A stretch of DNA of 59,895 bases from Allobosea sp. ASV33 (GTDB lineage: Bacteria; Pseudomonadota; Alphaproteobacteria; Rhizobiales; Beijerinckiaceae): NCBI RefSeq assembly GCF_016428755.1, contig NZ_JAELTI010000024.1, positions 1 through 59,895 of the forward strand, given 5' to 3'. The notes beneath the pieces were generated by a model that worked only from the letters and a program-made list of their open reading frames with translations, ran no database searches and was not told the DNA's origin. Positions 1 to 9,162 of this stretch are shown here, piece after piece. A program made the translations under genes and the position numbers. The first letter of the stretch is position 1, and every line of letters begins with the position of its first letter.

Positions 1-2
1 CA

Positions 3-1250
3 GCACTGGCACCCGCGTTCGCCCGGCGCTTCACGCCGCTCGGTTTGGCGTGCGTCATCGTTCTCGCTGCAACGTCGGTCTCCCAGGCGCAGGCGCTGAT
101 CGGCAGCCTGCCGGGACTGCTCGGGACGGCCTACGGCAAGCTCGCAATCGCCAAAATCGCTCTGTTCGGCGGGCTCTTGCTGCTGGCTTGCGCCAATCGT
201 TTCCGCTTCGCGCCAAGGGCCGAGACAAGCGGTTCCGCACGCAGCCTTGCCCTCTCGGTCGCCCTAGAGGCCGGCCTTGGACTGGCCATCGTCGCCGTTG
301 CGGCCGCGCTGGCCAGCCGGCCGCCGGCAATCCACGAGCAGCCCGTCTGGCCTTTTGCCGTGAGGCCGGTGCCCGCCTTCTGGGACGATGCTTATCTGCG
401 CGACGGGCTTTTCCGCCTGCTGGCCCCCGTGGCGACAGCCCTTGCGCTTTTCGTCGCGGCCCTGTCGCTTCGCAAGCTGCGCTGGCCAGCCCTTCTTGCC
501 GGCGCCATCGCGTTGGCTTTTGTGCAGATCCCCCCATGGCGCCCCTATGTCGTCGCTGCGGTTCCGACGAGCTTCCAGGGGTCTCCGACAGGCTATGCCG
601 CGCGCTCCATCGCGACCGGCCGGGAACTGTTCCAGCGCGATTGTGCGCGTTGCCATGGCGCGGACGTGCGCGGGCGCGGCCCCGTCGCGATCGCGCAATC
701 CGTATGGCCGCCAGACCTCTCCGCACCGCTGATCGCGGGGCGCCCCGGCGGCGAGCTGTTCTGGTCGATCCGCCATGGAGTCGGCCCGATGCCGCCAGCG
801 GGTCAACTGGACGATGCCGCGATCTGGTCGCTGGTCGACTTTATCCGCCTGCGGGCCGGAGCTCGTATCTTCTCGCCCTCCGAGATGAGTTGGTCCGGTG
901 CCGCGCGCATGCCCGGTTTCGTCGCGCGTTGCGTCGGCGGCACCATCGTCGTGCCGGGCAACGGCGTGCCTCTGACGCTGCGGTTCGGTCGTGACGAACC
1001 TGGCGCAGGCGTCGAAGTTCAGGTCGACGGTGCGGGTCAGCGATGCGCTGTCGAGGACCCCGCCCCCTTGGCCGCAGCTTTGGCCGAGATCACCGCCAGC
1101 GCCTCAGCGCCGGCGCTCGTTCTTGTCGATGCGAATGGCTGGTTGCGGCGCGCGTTCAAGGCGGAAGGCGATGGTGCTCCGGACAAGGTCGCATCCGAAC
1201 TTGCCGAAATTCGTCGGCGCCCTCTGGAAGGCGCCGGTCTCCATCACTGA
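3..1250 (+). CDS. CopD-type membrane protein fused to cytochrome c domain (5' partial)
   Basis: The reading frame is open to the left edge, so the start lies outside the window. The visible part begins with hydrophobic helices typical of the CopD copper-resistance domain, followed by further membrane segments to about base 590. A class I cytochrome c domain follows, with the haem-binding motif CARCH near bases 642-656 and a candidate distal methionine in GPMPP near base 785. A C-terminal tail of about 110 residues has a thioredoxin-like strand (ALVLVDANGWLRR) but no CxxC pair. CopD proteins handle copper at the inner membrane; the haem domain would face the periplasm. The fusion suggests an electron-transfer role linked to copper, but the function is unproven. 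It is convergent with the lyase gene that follows. Confidence 0.8.
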   Translation, partial: ALAPAFARRFTPLGLACVIVLAATSVSQAQALIGSLPGLLGTAYGKLAIAKIALFGGLLLLACANRFRFAPRAETSGSARSLALSVALEAGLGLAIVAVAAALASRPPAIHEQPVWPFAVRPVPAFWDDAYLRDGLFRLLAPVATALALFVAALSLRKLRWPALLAGAIALAFVQIPPWRPYVVAAVPTSFQGSPTGYAARSIATGRELFQRDCARCHGADVRGRGPVAIAQSVWPPDLSAPLIAGRPGGELFWSIRHGVGPMPPAGQLDDAAIWSLVDFIRLRAGARIFSPSEMSWSGAARMPGFVARCVGGTIVVPGNGVPLTLRFGRDEPGAGVEVQVDGAGQRCAVEDPAPLAAALAEITASASAPALVLVDANGWLRRAFKAEGDGAPDKVASELAEIRRRPLEGAGLHH

Positions 1251-1295
1251 CGGCTACATCCGGCGGTCATCGATTACGAGGCCGCAGGGAGATCG

Positions 1296-2465
1296 TCAGG
1301 AACCGCCCCCACCGGCTGAGATGAGTGCTCTTTCCAGATCCGCGATCAGGTCCTCGACATCCTCGAGGCCGATGTGGAGGCGGATCAGTGCGTCCTCGGC
1401 ATCGGCCCGCTTCAGCGTACGGTCCGCGAGATTGACTTTGGCCGCGAGGCTTTCATATCCGCCATAGGAGTATCCGAGCCCGAACACGCTCAACGCATCG
1501 AGAAGCCGATGGGCATCGACGCCATCCCGCAAGCTGAAAGAGAACAGGCTGGCGGCTCCCGAGAAATCGCGTTTCCAGATGGCATGGCCGGGATCGGATT
1601 CCAGGGCAGGATAATAGACACGCTTGACCTCGTCGCGCCCCTCCAGCCAGCGAGCAACGGCCAATGTCGACTCCTGATGCACCGCCAGTCTGCGGCCCAA
1701 CCCGCGAAGGCCGCGCAGGATGAGATAGGCATCGTCGGACCCGACGCACATGCCCAAGACCATGTGACCGCGATACAGCTTGGGCCAGAGCTGCGCGTTG
1801 GTCGACACCGTCCCCATCAGAACGTCGGAGTGGCCACCCAGGTACTTCGTCGCTGCGTGGATGACGATATCGACGCCTTGCTCCAGGGGCCGGTAATACA
1901 GCGGCGTTGCCCAGGTGTTGTCGACCACCGTCACGATTCCCTTCGGCCGGCAGACTGCGGCGATCGCCGGAATATCCTGCATGTCGAAGGTATTCGAACC
2001 CGGCGTTTCCAGGAAGACGACGCGCGTTTCCGGGCGAAGATGCCGGGCGATATCCGCCGCCAGCAACGGATCGAAATATTCGACCGACACGCCCATCCTC
2101 GGGAGCACCTCGTTGGCGAAGCGCCGGGTCGGGCCGTATACGGAATCGGTGATCAGGACATGATCCCCGGCCGACAGGAACGTCAGCATCGGCACGGAGA
2201 TCGCAGCGAGGCCGGATGGAACGAGGACCGTCCCGGCCGCGCCCTCAAGACCGCTGATCGCCTCGCAGAGAGCATCGGTCGTCGGCGTGCCATGCGTTCC
2301 GTAGTTGTATTTCTGGTCCTCCGCGATCAGCGTCCGCGCGTCTGGGAACAGGACCGTGGACGCACGAACAACCGGCGGGTTCACGAACCCGTAGTACTCC
2401 ATGGGGTCATTGCCACCATGGCCCAGTCGCGTGTTGGGACCATGCGACGCGTCAGCCTTGGCCAT
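1296..2465 (-). CDS. metC: Cystathionine beta-lyase / Cys-Met metabolism PLP-dependent enzyme
   Basis: This 389-residue protein belongs to the Cys/Met metabolism PLP enzymes. The cofactor lysine is K207 in the motif AATKYLGGHSD, the pyridine-nitrogen aspartate lies in VDNTWATP near residue 182, and the phosphate-binding YNYGTHGTPT motif is near residue 53. Length is normal for MetC. Cystathionine beta-lyase cleaves cystathionine to homocysteine, pyruvate and ammonia in the cytoplasm. The family also includes gamma-synthases and gamma-lyases, so the exact reaction is uncertain. It is divergent from the MetQ-like gene across a 319-bp intergenic region, which fits a shared role in sulfur amino acid supply. 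Confidence 0.85.
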   Translation of the reverse strand: MAKADASHGPNTRLGHGGNDPMEYYGFVNPPVVRASTVLFPDARTLIAEDQKYNYGTHGTPTTDALCEAISGLEGAAGTVLVPSGLAAISVPMLTFLSAGDHVLITDSVYGPTRRFANEVLPRMGVSVEYFDPLLAADIARHLRPETRVVFLETPGSNTFDMQDIPAIAAVCRPKGIVTVVDNTWATPLYYRPLEQGVDIVIHAATKYLGGHSDVLMGTVSTNAQLWPKLYRGHMVLGMCVGSDDAYLILRGLRGLGRRLAVHQESTLAVARWLEGRDEVKRVYYPALESDPGHAIWKRDFSGAASLFSFSLRDGVDAHRLLDALSVFGLGYSYGGYESLAAKVNLADRTLKRADAEDALIRLHIGLEDVEDLIADLERALISAGGGGS

Positions 2466-2784
2466 GAAACTCTCCTCGGACAGTCCGCGCGAAGGGCGAC
2501 CCGGACGGCAGCTCTTCGCGGTGACCGGGCCACTTCGTCAAGAGTTGCTTGCCATGTCCGCCCCGACCGTGAATGAACACAGGAAATTCTTCTCTTGCGG
2601 GCAGGTAAGGTAGATTGTTTTGGCAACAAAAGAGCAATATTCGCAAGTGCACAAAATCTGACCTTTGATACAAGATTGGCCATGAAGAACTCGGCGCCCC
2701 GTGAGATGGCCCAATTTCTTCTAAGCAACAAAATCTTGATGTGCGCCGCGACTTGGATTCGCAGCGATCTTAGGACACTCCATC
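2466..2784. promoter_or_regulatory. Divergent promoter region between metC-like and metQ-like genes
   Basis: This 319-bp non-coding stretch is clearly more AT-rich than its flanks between about 2590 and 2760. It contains an imperfect inverted repeat TTGGCCAT (near 2675) and ATGGCCCAA (near 2706), and an ATTGTTTT...CAAAAGAGCAAT element near 2616-2640. It must carry the promoters for both divergent genes. I looked for a SAM-II type riboswitch, expected upstream of alphaproteobacterial methionine genes, and could not fit one. Confidence 0.4.
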
Positions 2785-3567
2785 ATGAAGCGTTTGATTT
2801 TCGCGGCTCTCGCCGTCCTGTCTGCAGCGGCAGTGCCTGCGCTGGCCAATGACAAGCTCAAGGTCGGCATTTCCGGCGGAGATTCCGAAATTATCTGGGC
2901 CGCGGTCAAGGACATCGCCCAGAAGGACGGGCTCGACATCACGGTCGTGGTGTTCAACGACTATCTTCTGCCCAATGAGGCGCTCAACGCCGGGGATCTA
3001 GACGCAAATGCTTTCCAACACCGGCCGTTCTTGGAAAACCAGATCAAGACCAAGGGCTATAAGATCACGCCCATCGCCGAGACGATCGTTGCCCCGATCG
3101 GCCTCTACTCGCGGCAGATCAAGTCGATCGGCGAACTGAAGAACGGCGCGTCGATCGGCATCCCCAACGACCCGTCCAATGGCGGACGCGCGCTGCTGCT
3201 GTTGCAGTCGCAGAAGCTGATCAAGCTCCAGGACAATGTTGGGCTCGTACCCAGCGTCCTCGACATCTCCGAGAATCCGAAGAAGCTAAGGTTCAATGAG
3301 ATCGATGCCGCGCAGCTTTCGCGGACCCTCGACGACCTGGACGCGGCGGTGATCAATACGAACTACTCGGTGCAGGCCGGTCTGATCCCCGGCAAGGATT
3401 CGATCGCGATCGAGACCTCCGTCAACAACCCCTACAACAACTTCATCGCTGTCCGCACAGCCGACAAGGACAAGCCTGTCTTCAAGAAGCTCGTGGCTGC
3501 CTATCAGAACGAGACCATTCGCCAGTTGGTCAAGGACAAGCTCCCGGGCCAGTTGCCGGCGTTTTGA
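2785..3567 (+). CDS. metQ: MetQ/NlpA-family periplasmic binding protein
   Basis: This 260-residue protein begins with a signal peptide ending near ALA at residues 19-21, followed by the NlpA/MetQ family domain (KVGISGGDSEIIWAAV; the DANAFQHRPFL motif near residue 75; the NNPYNN motif near residue 213). The family binds D- or L-methionine or related compounds for a MetNI-type ABC transporter. It has no lipobox cysteine at the cleavage site, so it should be a free periplasmic protein, unlike enteric MetQ. No metN or metI lies nearby, so it must work with a transporter encoded elsewhere. The divergent metC-like gene supports a sulfur amino acid role. Confidence 0.85.
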   Translation: MKRLIFAALAVLSAAAVPALANDKLKVGISGGDSEIIWAAVKDIAQKDGLDITVVVFNDYLLPNEALNAGDLDANAFQHRPFLENQIKTKGYKITPIAETIVAPIGLYSRQIKSIGELKNGASIGIPNDPSNGGRALLLLQSQKLIKLQDNVGLVPSVLDISENPKKLRFNEIDAAQLSRTLDDLDAAVINTNYSVQAGLIPGKDSIAIETSVNNPYNNFIAVRTADKDKPVFKKLVAAYQNETIRQLVKDKLPGQLPAF

Positions 3568-3576
3568 GCATCCAAA

Positions 3577-3604
3577 GGCGGCTGTCGCTCGTGCGACGGC
3601 CGCC
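3577..3604 (+). terminator. Hairpin after metQ-like gene
   Basis: A 12-bp stem (GGCGGCTGTCGC with GCGACGGCCGCC, one G-T wobble) and a TCGT loop start 9 bases after the stop codon. There is no T-run, so it may be a weak or Rho-assisted terminator. Confidence 0.45.
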
Positions 3605-3803
3605 TCGATCGCCGCCAGACAGTCAATTCGGCAAACGCAACCCTGTCCTCGATCCAGCGGCAGTTTCGGCTCCCATAAGGCGCGTCCAAACTATCTGTCA
3701 TATCGCCCCAATTCAGCGTGCCCGCACTATCGATCCTGCCCCAGCGACTTGTGGCGCCTAAAGCATGGATATCGTGGTCGCCGGCAGCAAAGGAAACACA
3801 CCG

Positions 3804-5345
3804 ATGGTCTCTTCGCTCATCAACCGTCGCTCTCTGCAGATTGCAGCACTCACCGTAGGGCTTGGCCTTGCCGCCCCGGCGCTGGCCGCCGGTCAGATAA
3901 CCGTCGGCGTCGGCGACAATATTCTGGGGCTCGACCCAACCGATCTCAACGATTCCGTGTCGCTCTCGGCCAGCAGGCTGTTCTTCCAGGGGCTTTATGG
4001 GTTCGACCGGGATCTGAAGCTCGTCCCGGTCCTGGCCGAAAGGACTGATGTGAACGCCGATTCCACGCAGTACACGGTCCATCTGCGCAAGGATGTGAAG
4101 TTCCACGACGGTACGCCGTTCAACGCCGAAGCCGTGAAGATCAACTACGACCGGTTGCGCGACCCGGCCAACCATCTCAAGCGCCAGAGCCTGCTCGAAG
4201 CCATCGACAAGGTCGAGGTGGTCGACGATTTCACCATTCGCCTCGTGCTCAAGGCACCTTCCGGCGTTCTCCTGAACTACCTCGCCCATACCGGTGCATC
4301 GATCCTGAGCCCGAAGGCGATCGCGCAATACGGCAAGGAGGTTTCGCGCCACCCCGTCGGAACCGGCCCGTTCGTCTTCACCAGCTGGGCGACCGACAAT
4401 CTCAAGGCTGCGCGCAACCCCGATTACTGGCGCAAGGGCCTTCCCCGCGCCGATGGCGTGATCATCCGCAGCGTGGGCGAAAGCGGTGCGCGTTTGGCGC
4501 TGCTGCGCTCGGGCGAGGCGCAGTTCATCTTCCCGCTGCCGCAGGAAACCGTCCAGGTGGTGGAAAAGGACAGCCGCCTGGCGATCGACAAGACGCCGTC
4601 CATCGTGACCCAATATGTGGCGCTGAACACGCAGAAGAAGCCCTTCGACGACGTTCGCGTCAGGCAGGCCCTGAACTACGCGATCGACAAGAACGCCTTC
4701 ATCAAGGTGGTCTATAACGGCTTCGGAATTCCCCAGGACGCGCCCGTCGCCCCCGGCATCGCCTTCTACAGCAAGCAGGGCGTCTGGCCCTACGATCCGG
4801 CCAAGGCCAAGCAGCTCCTGGCCGAAGCCGGCTATCCCGACGGGTTCGAGACGGAAATCTGGAACTTCAGCAACACGCTGAACAACCGCGCCTCGCAGTT
4901 CCTGCTGCAGCAGCTGGCGGCGGTCGGCGTCAAGGTGAAGCTGAACCCGCTGGAAGCGGGCGTCGCGACCACGCGCCTCTGGGGCGCAAAGACGCCCGAG
5001 GAGGCGGAAGTCCGGATGTTCTTCGGCAGTTGGGCGCCTTCGACGGGCGATGCCGACTGGGCGCTGCGGCCGCTGCTCTCCAGCCGCAGCTTCCCGCCGG
5101 CGCTCTACAACATCTCCTACTTCAAGGATGCCGAGGTCGACGCCGAACTGCAGAAGGGCCTGGGCACCGCCGATGCAGGCCAGCGCAAGGCTGCCTATGA
5201 CAAGATCCAAAAGCTCGTCTGGGAGAAGACCCCCTGGATCTTTCTTTCCGTCAACACGCTGGTCGCCGGCCGCGACAAGCGCTTGACCGGATTGACCCAA
5301 CTGCCCGACACGTCCCTCACCTACGAGGATGCGGAGCTCCAGTGA
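3804..5345 (+). CDS. Peptide/nickel-type ABC transporter substrate-binding protein
   Basis: This is a 513-residue SBP_bac_5 family protein (DppA/OppA/NikA type). The chosen ATG has an AAGGAA ribosome site; an in-frame ATG 39 bases upstream is less likely. The N-terminus carries an RRSLQ twin-arginine-like signal and a hydrophobic stretch ending at ALAA. Family landmarks are the LRKDVKFHDGTPFNAEAV block near residue 95 and GTGPFVF near residue 190. It delivers a ligand to the permeases encoded just downstream. It is the first gene of the transporter unit that runs to 8991. The ligand cannot be read from sequence; peptides or sulfur compounds are plausible from the neighbourhood. Confidence 0.9.
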   Translation: MVSSLINRRSLQIAALTVGLGLAAPALAAGQITVGVGDNILGLDPTDLNDSVSLSASRLFFQGLYGFDRDLKLVPVLAERTDVNADSTQYTVHLRKDVKFHDGTPFNAEAVKINYDRLRDPANHLKRQSLLEAIDKVEVVDDFTIRLVLKAPSGVLLNYLAHTGASILSPKAIAQYGKEVSRHPVGTGPFVFTSWATDNLKAARNPDYWRKGLPRADGVIIRSVGESGARLALLRSGEAQFIFPLPQETVQVVEKDSRLAIDKTPSIVTQYVALNTQKKPFDDVRVRQALNYAIDKNAFIKVVYNGFGIPQDAPVAPGIAFYSKQGVWPYDPAKAKQLLAEAGYPDGFETEIWNFSNTLNNRASQFLLQQLAAVGVKVKLNPLEAGVATTRLWGAKTPEEAEVRMFFGSWAPSTGDADWALRPLLSSRSFPPALYNISYFKDAEVDAELQKGLGTADAGQRKAAYDKIQKLVWEKTPWIFLSVNTLVAGRDKRLTGLTQLPDTSLTYEDAELQ

Positions 5346-5355
5346 CCACGCTTCG

Positions 5356-7176
5356 ATGAGTCAGCCGGACCTCCTCGCGATACGAAACCTCTCGGTCAGC
5401 TTTCCGGCTGACAGGGGGCGAACGACGGTCGTACAGAATCTCTCCCTGACCGTTTCGCCCGGCGAGACGGTCGCTTTGGTCGGGGAATCCGGCTCCGGCA
5501 AGTCGGTCACCTCGCTCGCTGTGACCCGCTTGCTGGATTACGGGCCGGGTCGCATCGATGCCGGCGAGATTCGCTATCGGGACCGGGATGGCACGGTCCG
5601 CGATCTCGTGCGCGAGAATGCGGAATCGATGCGCAGACTGCGCGGCCCTGAGATCGCGATGATATTCCAGCAGCCGATGAGCTCGCTGAACCCGGTCATG
5701 CGCATCGGCGAGCAGATTGCGGAAGCCATCGTCCAGCATCGCGAGATCGGTTGGTCCGAGGCCGAAGCAGAAGCCTTGCAACTGCTTGAACGCGTGCGCA
5801 TTCCCGATGCTCGCCGCCAGCTGAAGCGCTATCCGTTCGAGATCTCCGGCGGCATGAGGCAGCGGGTGATGATCGCCATCGCACTGGCGAGCCGTCCCCG
5901 CCTCCTGATCGCCGACGAGCCGACGACCGCGCTCGACGTCACCGTGCAGGCGCAGGTGCTGCGGCTGCTGCGCGAGCTTCGCAACGATCTCGGCACCGGC
6001 CTGCTCTTCATCACGCACGACATGGGCGTGGTGGCTGAACTCGCAGACCGCGTCGTCGTCATGCGTGGCGGCGAGCGTGTCGAGGAAGGGTCGGTCACGC
6101 AGATATTCGGCGCGCCTGTCCATGCCTACACCAAGAGCCTGTTGGCGGCCGTTCCGGTTCTCGGAAGCCTTGCCGAAACTCCTCTGCCCGCTCCTTTCGC
6201 GATCCCACCGGAGAAAGCTGTACCGCAGGATACCGTCGCCGCCGGCGCGCCGATCTTGCAGGTGCGGGACCTGGTGACACGCTTCGATGTGCGCAACGCC
6301 TTCGGCATGCTCAACGCGCGCGTGCACGCCGTCGAGCAGGTGAACTTGGATATCCAACCGGGGGAAACGCTGGCACTTGTCGGCGAGAGCGGGTGCGGCA
6401 AGAGCACGCTGGGCCGCAGCATCGTAAGGCTGGAAACGCCACGATCCGGGCAGATCGTCTTCGACGGCAAGGATGTGCTTGGCGCTGACGCCGAGGCGAA
6501 CCCTGAATTGAGGCGCGGCATCCAGTATGTCTTCCAGGATCCCTATAGCGCCCTGGATCCCCGGCTGACAGTTGGTTTCTCCATAGCTGAACCGATCAGG
6601 ACCCATGCGCTCCGCCAAGGCGCGGCGGTCACGGATCGCGTCGCCGAGTTGCTGGAGCTGGTTGGCCTGCCCACGCATTTCGCTGCTCGGTATCCGCACG
6701 AGCTTTCGGGCGGTCAGTGCCAGCGCGTCGGCATTGCGCGTGCGCTGGCATCCGAGCCGCGTCTGATCATCGCCGACGAAGCCGTCGCAGCGCTCGATGT
6801 CTCGATCCGGGCGCAGGTCGTGAACCTCTTGATGGCGCTGCAACGCCGTCTCGGACTGTCCTGTCTGTTCATCTCGCACGACATGGCCGTGGTCGAGCGC
6901 GTCAGCCATCGCGTTGCGGTGATGTACCTCGGCCAGATCGTGGAGATCGGCCCCCGTCAAGCCGTGCTGACATCGCCGCAACATGCCTATACCCGTCGCC
7001 TGCTTGCCGCCGTGCCAATCCCCGATCCGGCGCGCCGACGCCGGGAATTGGCGATCGACGACAGTGAAGTGCCGAGCCCGCTGCGGGCGCCCGATGACAA
7101 TCCCACGGTCGCTCCGCTCGTCGAGGTCGGGCCCGGCCATTACGTCGCGCGACATCCCGTCGGAGGTTCCTACTGA
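5356..7176 (+). CDS. Dipeptide-type ABC transporter, two fused ATPase domains
   Basis: This 606-residue protein carries two ABC ATPase domains in tandem, equivalent to fused DppD and DppF. Domain 1 has Walker A GESGSGKS near residue 48, signature SGGMRQR and Walker B LLIADEPT. Domain 2 has Walker A GESGCGKS near residue 343, signature SGGQCQR and Walker [12 protein letters not shown]. In the second domain the usual DEP is DEA. The catalytic glutamate is kept, so activity is expected. The gene starts 10 bases after the binding-protein gene and is followed by two permease genes, so the order is unusual (ATPase before permeases). Confidence 0.9.
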   Translation: MSQPDLLAIRNLSVSFPADRGRTTVVQNLSLTVSPGETVALVGESGSGKSVTSLAVTRLLDYGPGRIDAGEIRYRDRDGTVRDLVRENAESMRRLRGPEIAMIFQQPMSSLNPVMRIGEQIAEAIVQHREIGWSEAEAEALQLLERVRIPDARRQLKRYPFEISGGMRQRVMIAIALASRPRLLIADEPTTALDVTVQAQVLRLLRELRNDLGTGLLFITHDMGVVAELADRVVVMRGGERVEEGSVTQIFGAPVHAYTKSLLAAVPVLGSLAETPLPAPFAIPPEKAVPQDTVAAGAPILQVRDLVTRFDVRNAFGMLNARVHAVEQVNLDIQPGETLALVGESGCGKSTLGRSIVRLETPRSGQIVFDGKDVLGADAEANPELRRGIQYVFQDPYSALDPRLTVGFSIAEPIRTHALRQGAAVTDRVAELLELVGLPTHFAARYPHELSGGQCQRVGIARALASEPRLIIADEAVAALDVSIRAQVVNLLMALQRRLGLSCLFISHDMAVVERVSHRVAVMYLGQIVEIGPRQAVLTSPQHAYTRRLLAAVPIPDPARRRRELAIDDSEVPSPLRAPDDNPTVAPLVEVGPGHYVARHPVGGSY

Positions 7177-7219
7177 TGGTCGCGATGGCCCATGAACGCC
7201 CTGTCGAAGAGGAGACACG

Positions 7220-8140
7220 ATGCTCTTCTTTCTGAGACGGCTTGTCGGGGCGATACCGGTTCTCTTTGCGGTATCGATCTTCGTCTTCGGCTTCGTCAGG
7301 GTCTTGCCGGGCGATCCTGCCCGGCTGGTCGCGGGCGCCGATGCGACGGAGCAGGAAGTCGCTTCGGCGCGCCAGTCCCTCGGCCTCGACCGGCCGATCT
7401 GGGAGCAATATGTCCGCTACGTCGGCGCGAGCCTGAAAGGCGATCTCGGCGTTTCCAGCCGCACGCGCGAGCCGGTGATCGACGTGATCGCCGCGCGCTT
7501 CTGGCCGACCTTGTGGCTGACGCTTGCGGCTATGGGCTGGGCAACGCTGGCCGGCACCTTCATTGGCGTCTGGGCCGGCACGAAACGTGGCCGCTGGCAG
7601 GACCAGGTGGCCATGCTCGTCGCCATCGGAGGGCTGTCCTTTCCAGGGTTTTGGCTGGGTTTTCTGCTCATCAACCTGTTTTCCGTCCATCTCGGCTGGC
7701 TTCCAACAGGGGGCTTCGACAGCTGGCTGTCGCTGCTCATGCCGTCCTTCACGCTGGGCGTCGGAGTGGCCGCGGTTCTAGCTCGCTTTTCGCGCTCCGC
7801 CTTCGTCGATGTCGCCGGAGAGGACTTTGTCCGCACGGCGCGCAGCAAGGGCTTGCGCGAGCGCCGCGTCATCTGGCGGCATGGCGTTCGCAATGCCCTG
7901 ATCCCGGTAGTGACCCTGACGGGGCTGGAATTCGGCACACTGCTCGGCGGGGCGATCGTCGTCGAAACCGTCTTCGCCTGGCCAGGCCTGGGGAGGCTGC
8001 TCGTCGACAGCATCGCCTTCCGCGACTACCCGGTGATCCAGGCCGAGATCCTGTTGCTGTCTGCCGAGTTCCTGCTGATCAACCTTGTGATCGATATGCT
8101 CTACGGCGTCCTCAATCCCGAAATCCGGCTTCGGTCATGA
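7220..8140 (+). CDS. Dipeptide-type ABC transporter permease (DppB-like)
   Basis: This 306-residue inner-membrane permease of the DppB/GsiC class begins with LRRLVGAIPVLFAVS and the conserved VLPGDPARLVAGADAT block near residues 30-45. The cytoplasmic EAA loop (FVRTARSKGLRERRVIWRH) lies near residue 210, and the family end motif is near residue 260 (VFAWPGLGRLLVDSI). An AGGAGACACG ribosome site precedes the start. Its stop overlaps the start of the next permease as ATGA, which indicates translational coupling. Confidence 0.92.
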   Translation: MLFFLRRLVGAIPVLFAVSIFVFGFVRVLPGDPARLVAGADATEQEVASARQSLGLDRPIWEQYVRYVGASLKGDLGVSSRTREPVIDVIAARFWPTLWLTLAAMGWATLAGTFIGVWAGTKRGRWQDQVAMLVAIGGLSFPGFWLGFLLINLFSVHLGWLPTGGFDSWLSLLMPSFTLGVGVAAVLARFSRSAFVDVAGEDFVRTARSKGLRERRVIWRHGVRNALIPVVTLTGLEFGTLLGGAIVVETVFAWPGLGRLLVDSIAFRDYPVIQAEILLLSAEFLLINLVIDMLYGVLNPEIRLRS

Positions 8141-8991
8141 CGGCTCCGACGATCCGCTCCCCGGCCGGCGAATTCTGGCGGCGATTGCGGCGCCGGCATA
8201 CGGCGCTTGCTGCCGGCGTCGTGGTGCTGTTGATCGTCCTGATCGCGATCTTCGCGCCGCTGCTGGCACCTTACGACCCCGCAGCCGCTGATTACGATGC
8301 CGTCCTGCAGGGTCCTTCGCTGGCGCATCTGGCCGGCACGGATTCCTATGGCCGGGATATCCTGAGCCGTATCATCTGGGGCGGGCGGATCTCGTTGACG
8401 GTCGGGCTGGTTTCGGCATTTGCCGGTGGTCTGGTCGGCACCGCGCTCGGCCTGATCAGCGGCTGGGCTGGCGGCTGGGTCGACACGGCGCTGATGCGCC
8501 TTTGCGATGTGCTGTTCGCCTTTCCTGGCATCCTGCTCGCCATCGCGGTCGTCGCGCTGCTCGGCCCGGGGGTGGCGAATGTCGTCTGGGCGGTCGCGGT
8601 GTTCAGCGTGCCGGTCTTCGCGCGACTGGTACGCGGCACGACGATGGCATTGAAGGAGGCACAATATGTCCAGGCGGGGCGGACCATCGGCGTGCCCGGC
8701 AGCAAGCTGATGCTCTACCATATCCTGCCCGGCGCACTACCGGTGGTGATCGTCTATATGAGCCTGCGCATCGGCTCAGCCATTCTCGTTGGCGCCGCAC
8801 TGTCCTTTATCGGACTAGGCGCGCAACCGCCAAGTCCCGAATGGGGCGCCATGCTGGCAGACGGCCGCGCCTATCTCGGCGTTGCCGACCATCTGACCCT
8901 GTTCCCCGGCTTGGCGATTTTCATCGTCGTCCTCAGCTTCAATGTCCTCGGAGACGGCCTGCGCGACGCGCTGAGCCAGCGTCTGCATTAA
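8137..8991 (+). CDS. Dipeptide-type ABC transporter permease (DppC-like)
   Basis: This 284-residue permease starts at the ATG overlapping the upstream stop codon. It has an N-terminal helix (VVLLIVLIAIFAPLLAPYDP), the DppC landmark GTDSYGRDILSRIIWGGR near residue 67, and the EAA loop near residue 175 followed by GAALSFIGLGAQPPSPEWG. It forms the heterodimeric channel with the preceding permease. It is the last gene of this transporter unit; the next gene is 171 bases downstream with its own AT-rich leader. Confidence 0.92.
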   Translation: MTAPTIRSPAGEFWRRLRRRHTALAAGVVVLLIVLIAIFAPLLAPYDPAAADYDAVLQGPSLAHLAGTDSYGRDILSRIIWGGRISLTVGLVSAFAGGLVGTALGLISGWAGGWVDTALMRLCDVLFAFPGILLAIAVVALLGPGVANVVWAVAVFSVPVFARLVRGTTMALKEAQYVQAGRTIGVPGSKLMLYHILPGALPVVIVYMSLRIGSAILVGAALSFIGLGAQPPSPEWGAMLADGRAYLGVADHLTLFPGLAIFIVVLSFNVLGDGLRDALSQRLH

Positions 8992-9162
8992 GCACGAGCA
9001 AGGTCGAAATGCCAATTCAACGCTATTCTGAAGGATAAAATTCTCGCCTCATGTCTTTGCCCGACCTCAATTTTCTTATTTTTGCGCTCGGGTTTTAGCC
9101 ATGCGCCGAGATGACTATGGTTCTTTGAAATCGTCATCCGAGAACCATTGGCAGACTTTTCG

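Noticed and set aside
2466..2784. A SAM-II riboswitch upstream of the methionine-related genes
   Set aside because: The pseudoknot elements expected of a SAM-II switch could not be aligned; only inverted repeats were seen.
3504..5300. A 598-codon minus-strand frame opposite the first peptide-binding protein gene
   Set aside because: It is antisense to a strongly supported gene, low in plausible protein composition and without family motifs; long shadow frames are normal in GC-rich DNA.
5317..7218. A 633-codon minus-strand frame opposite the fused ATPase gene
   Set aside because: It is the mirror of an ABC ATPase gene with all its motifs; no ribosome site or recognisable domain.
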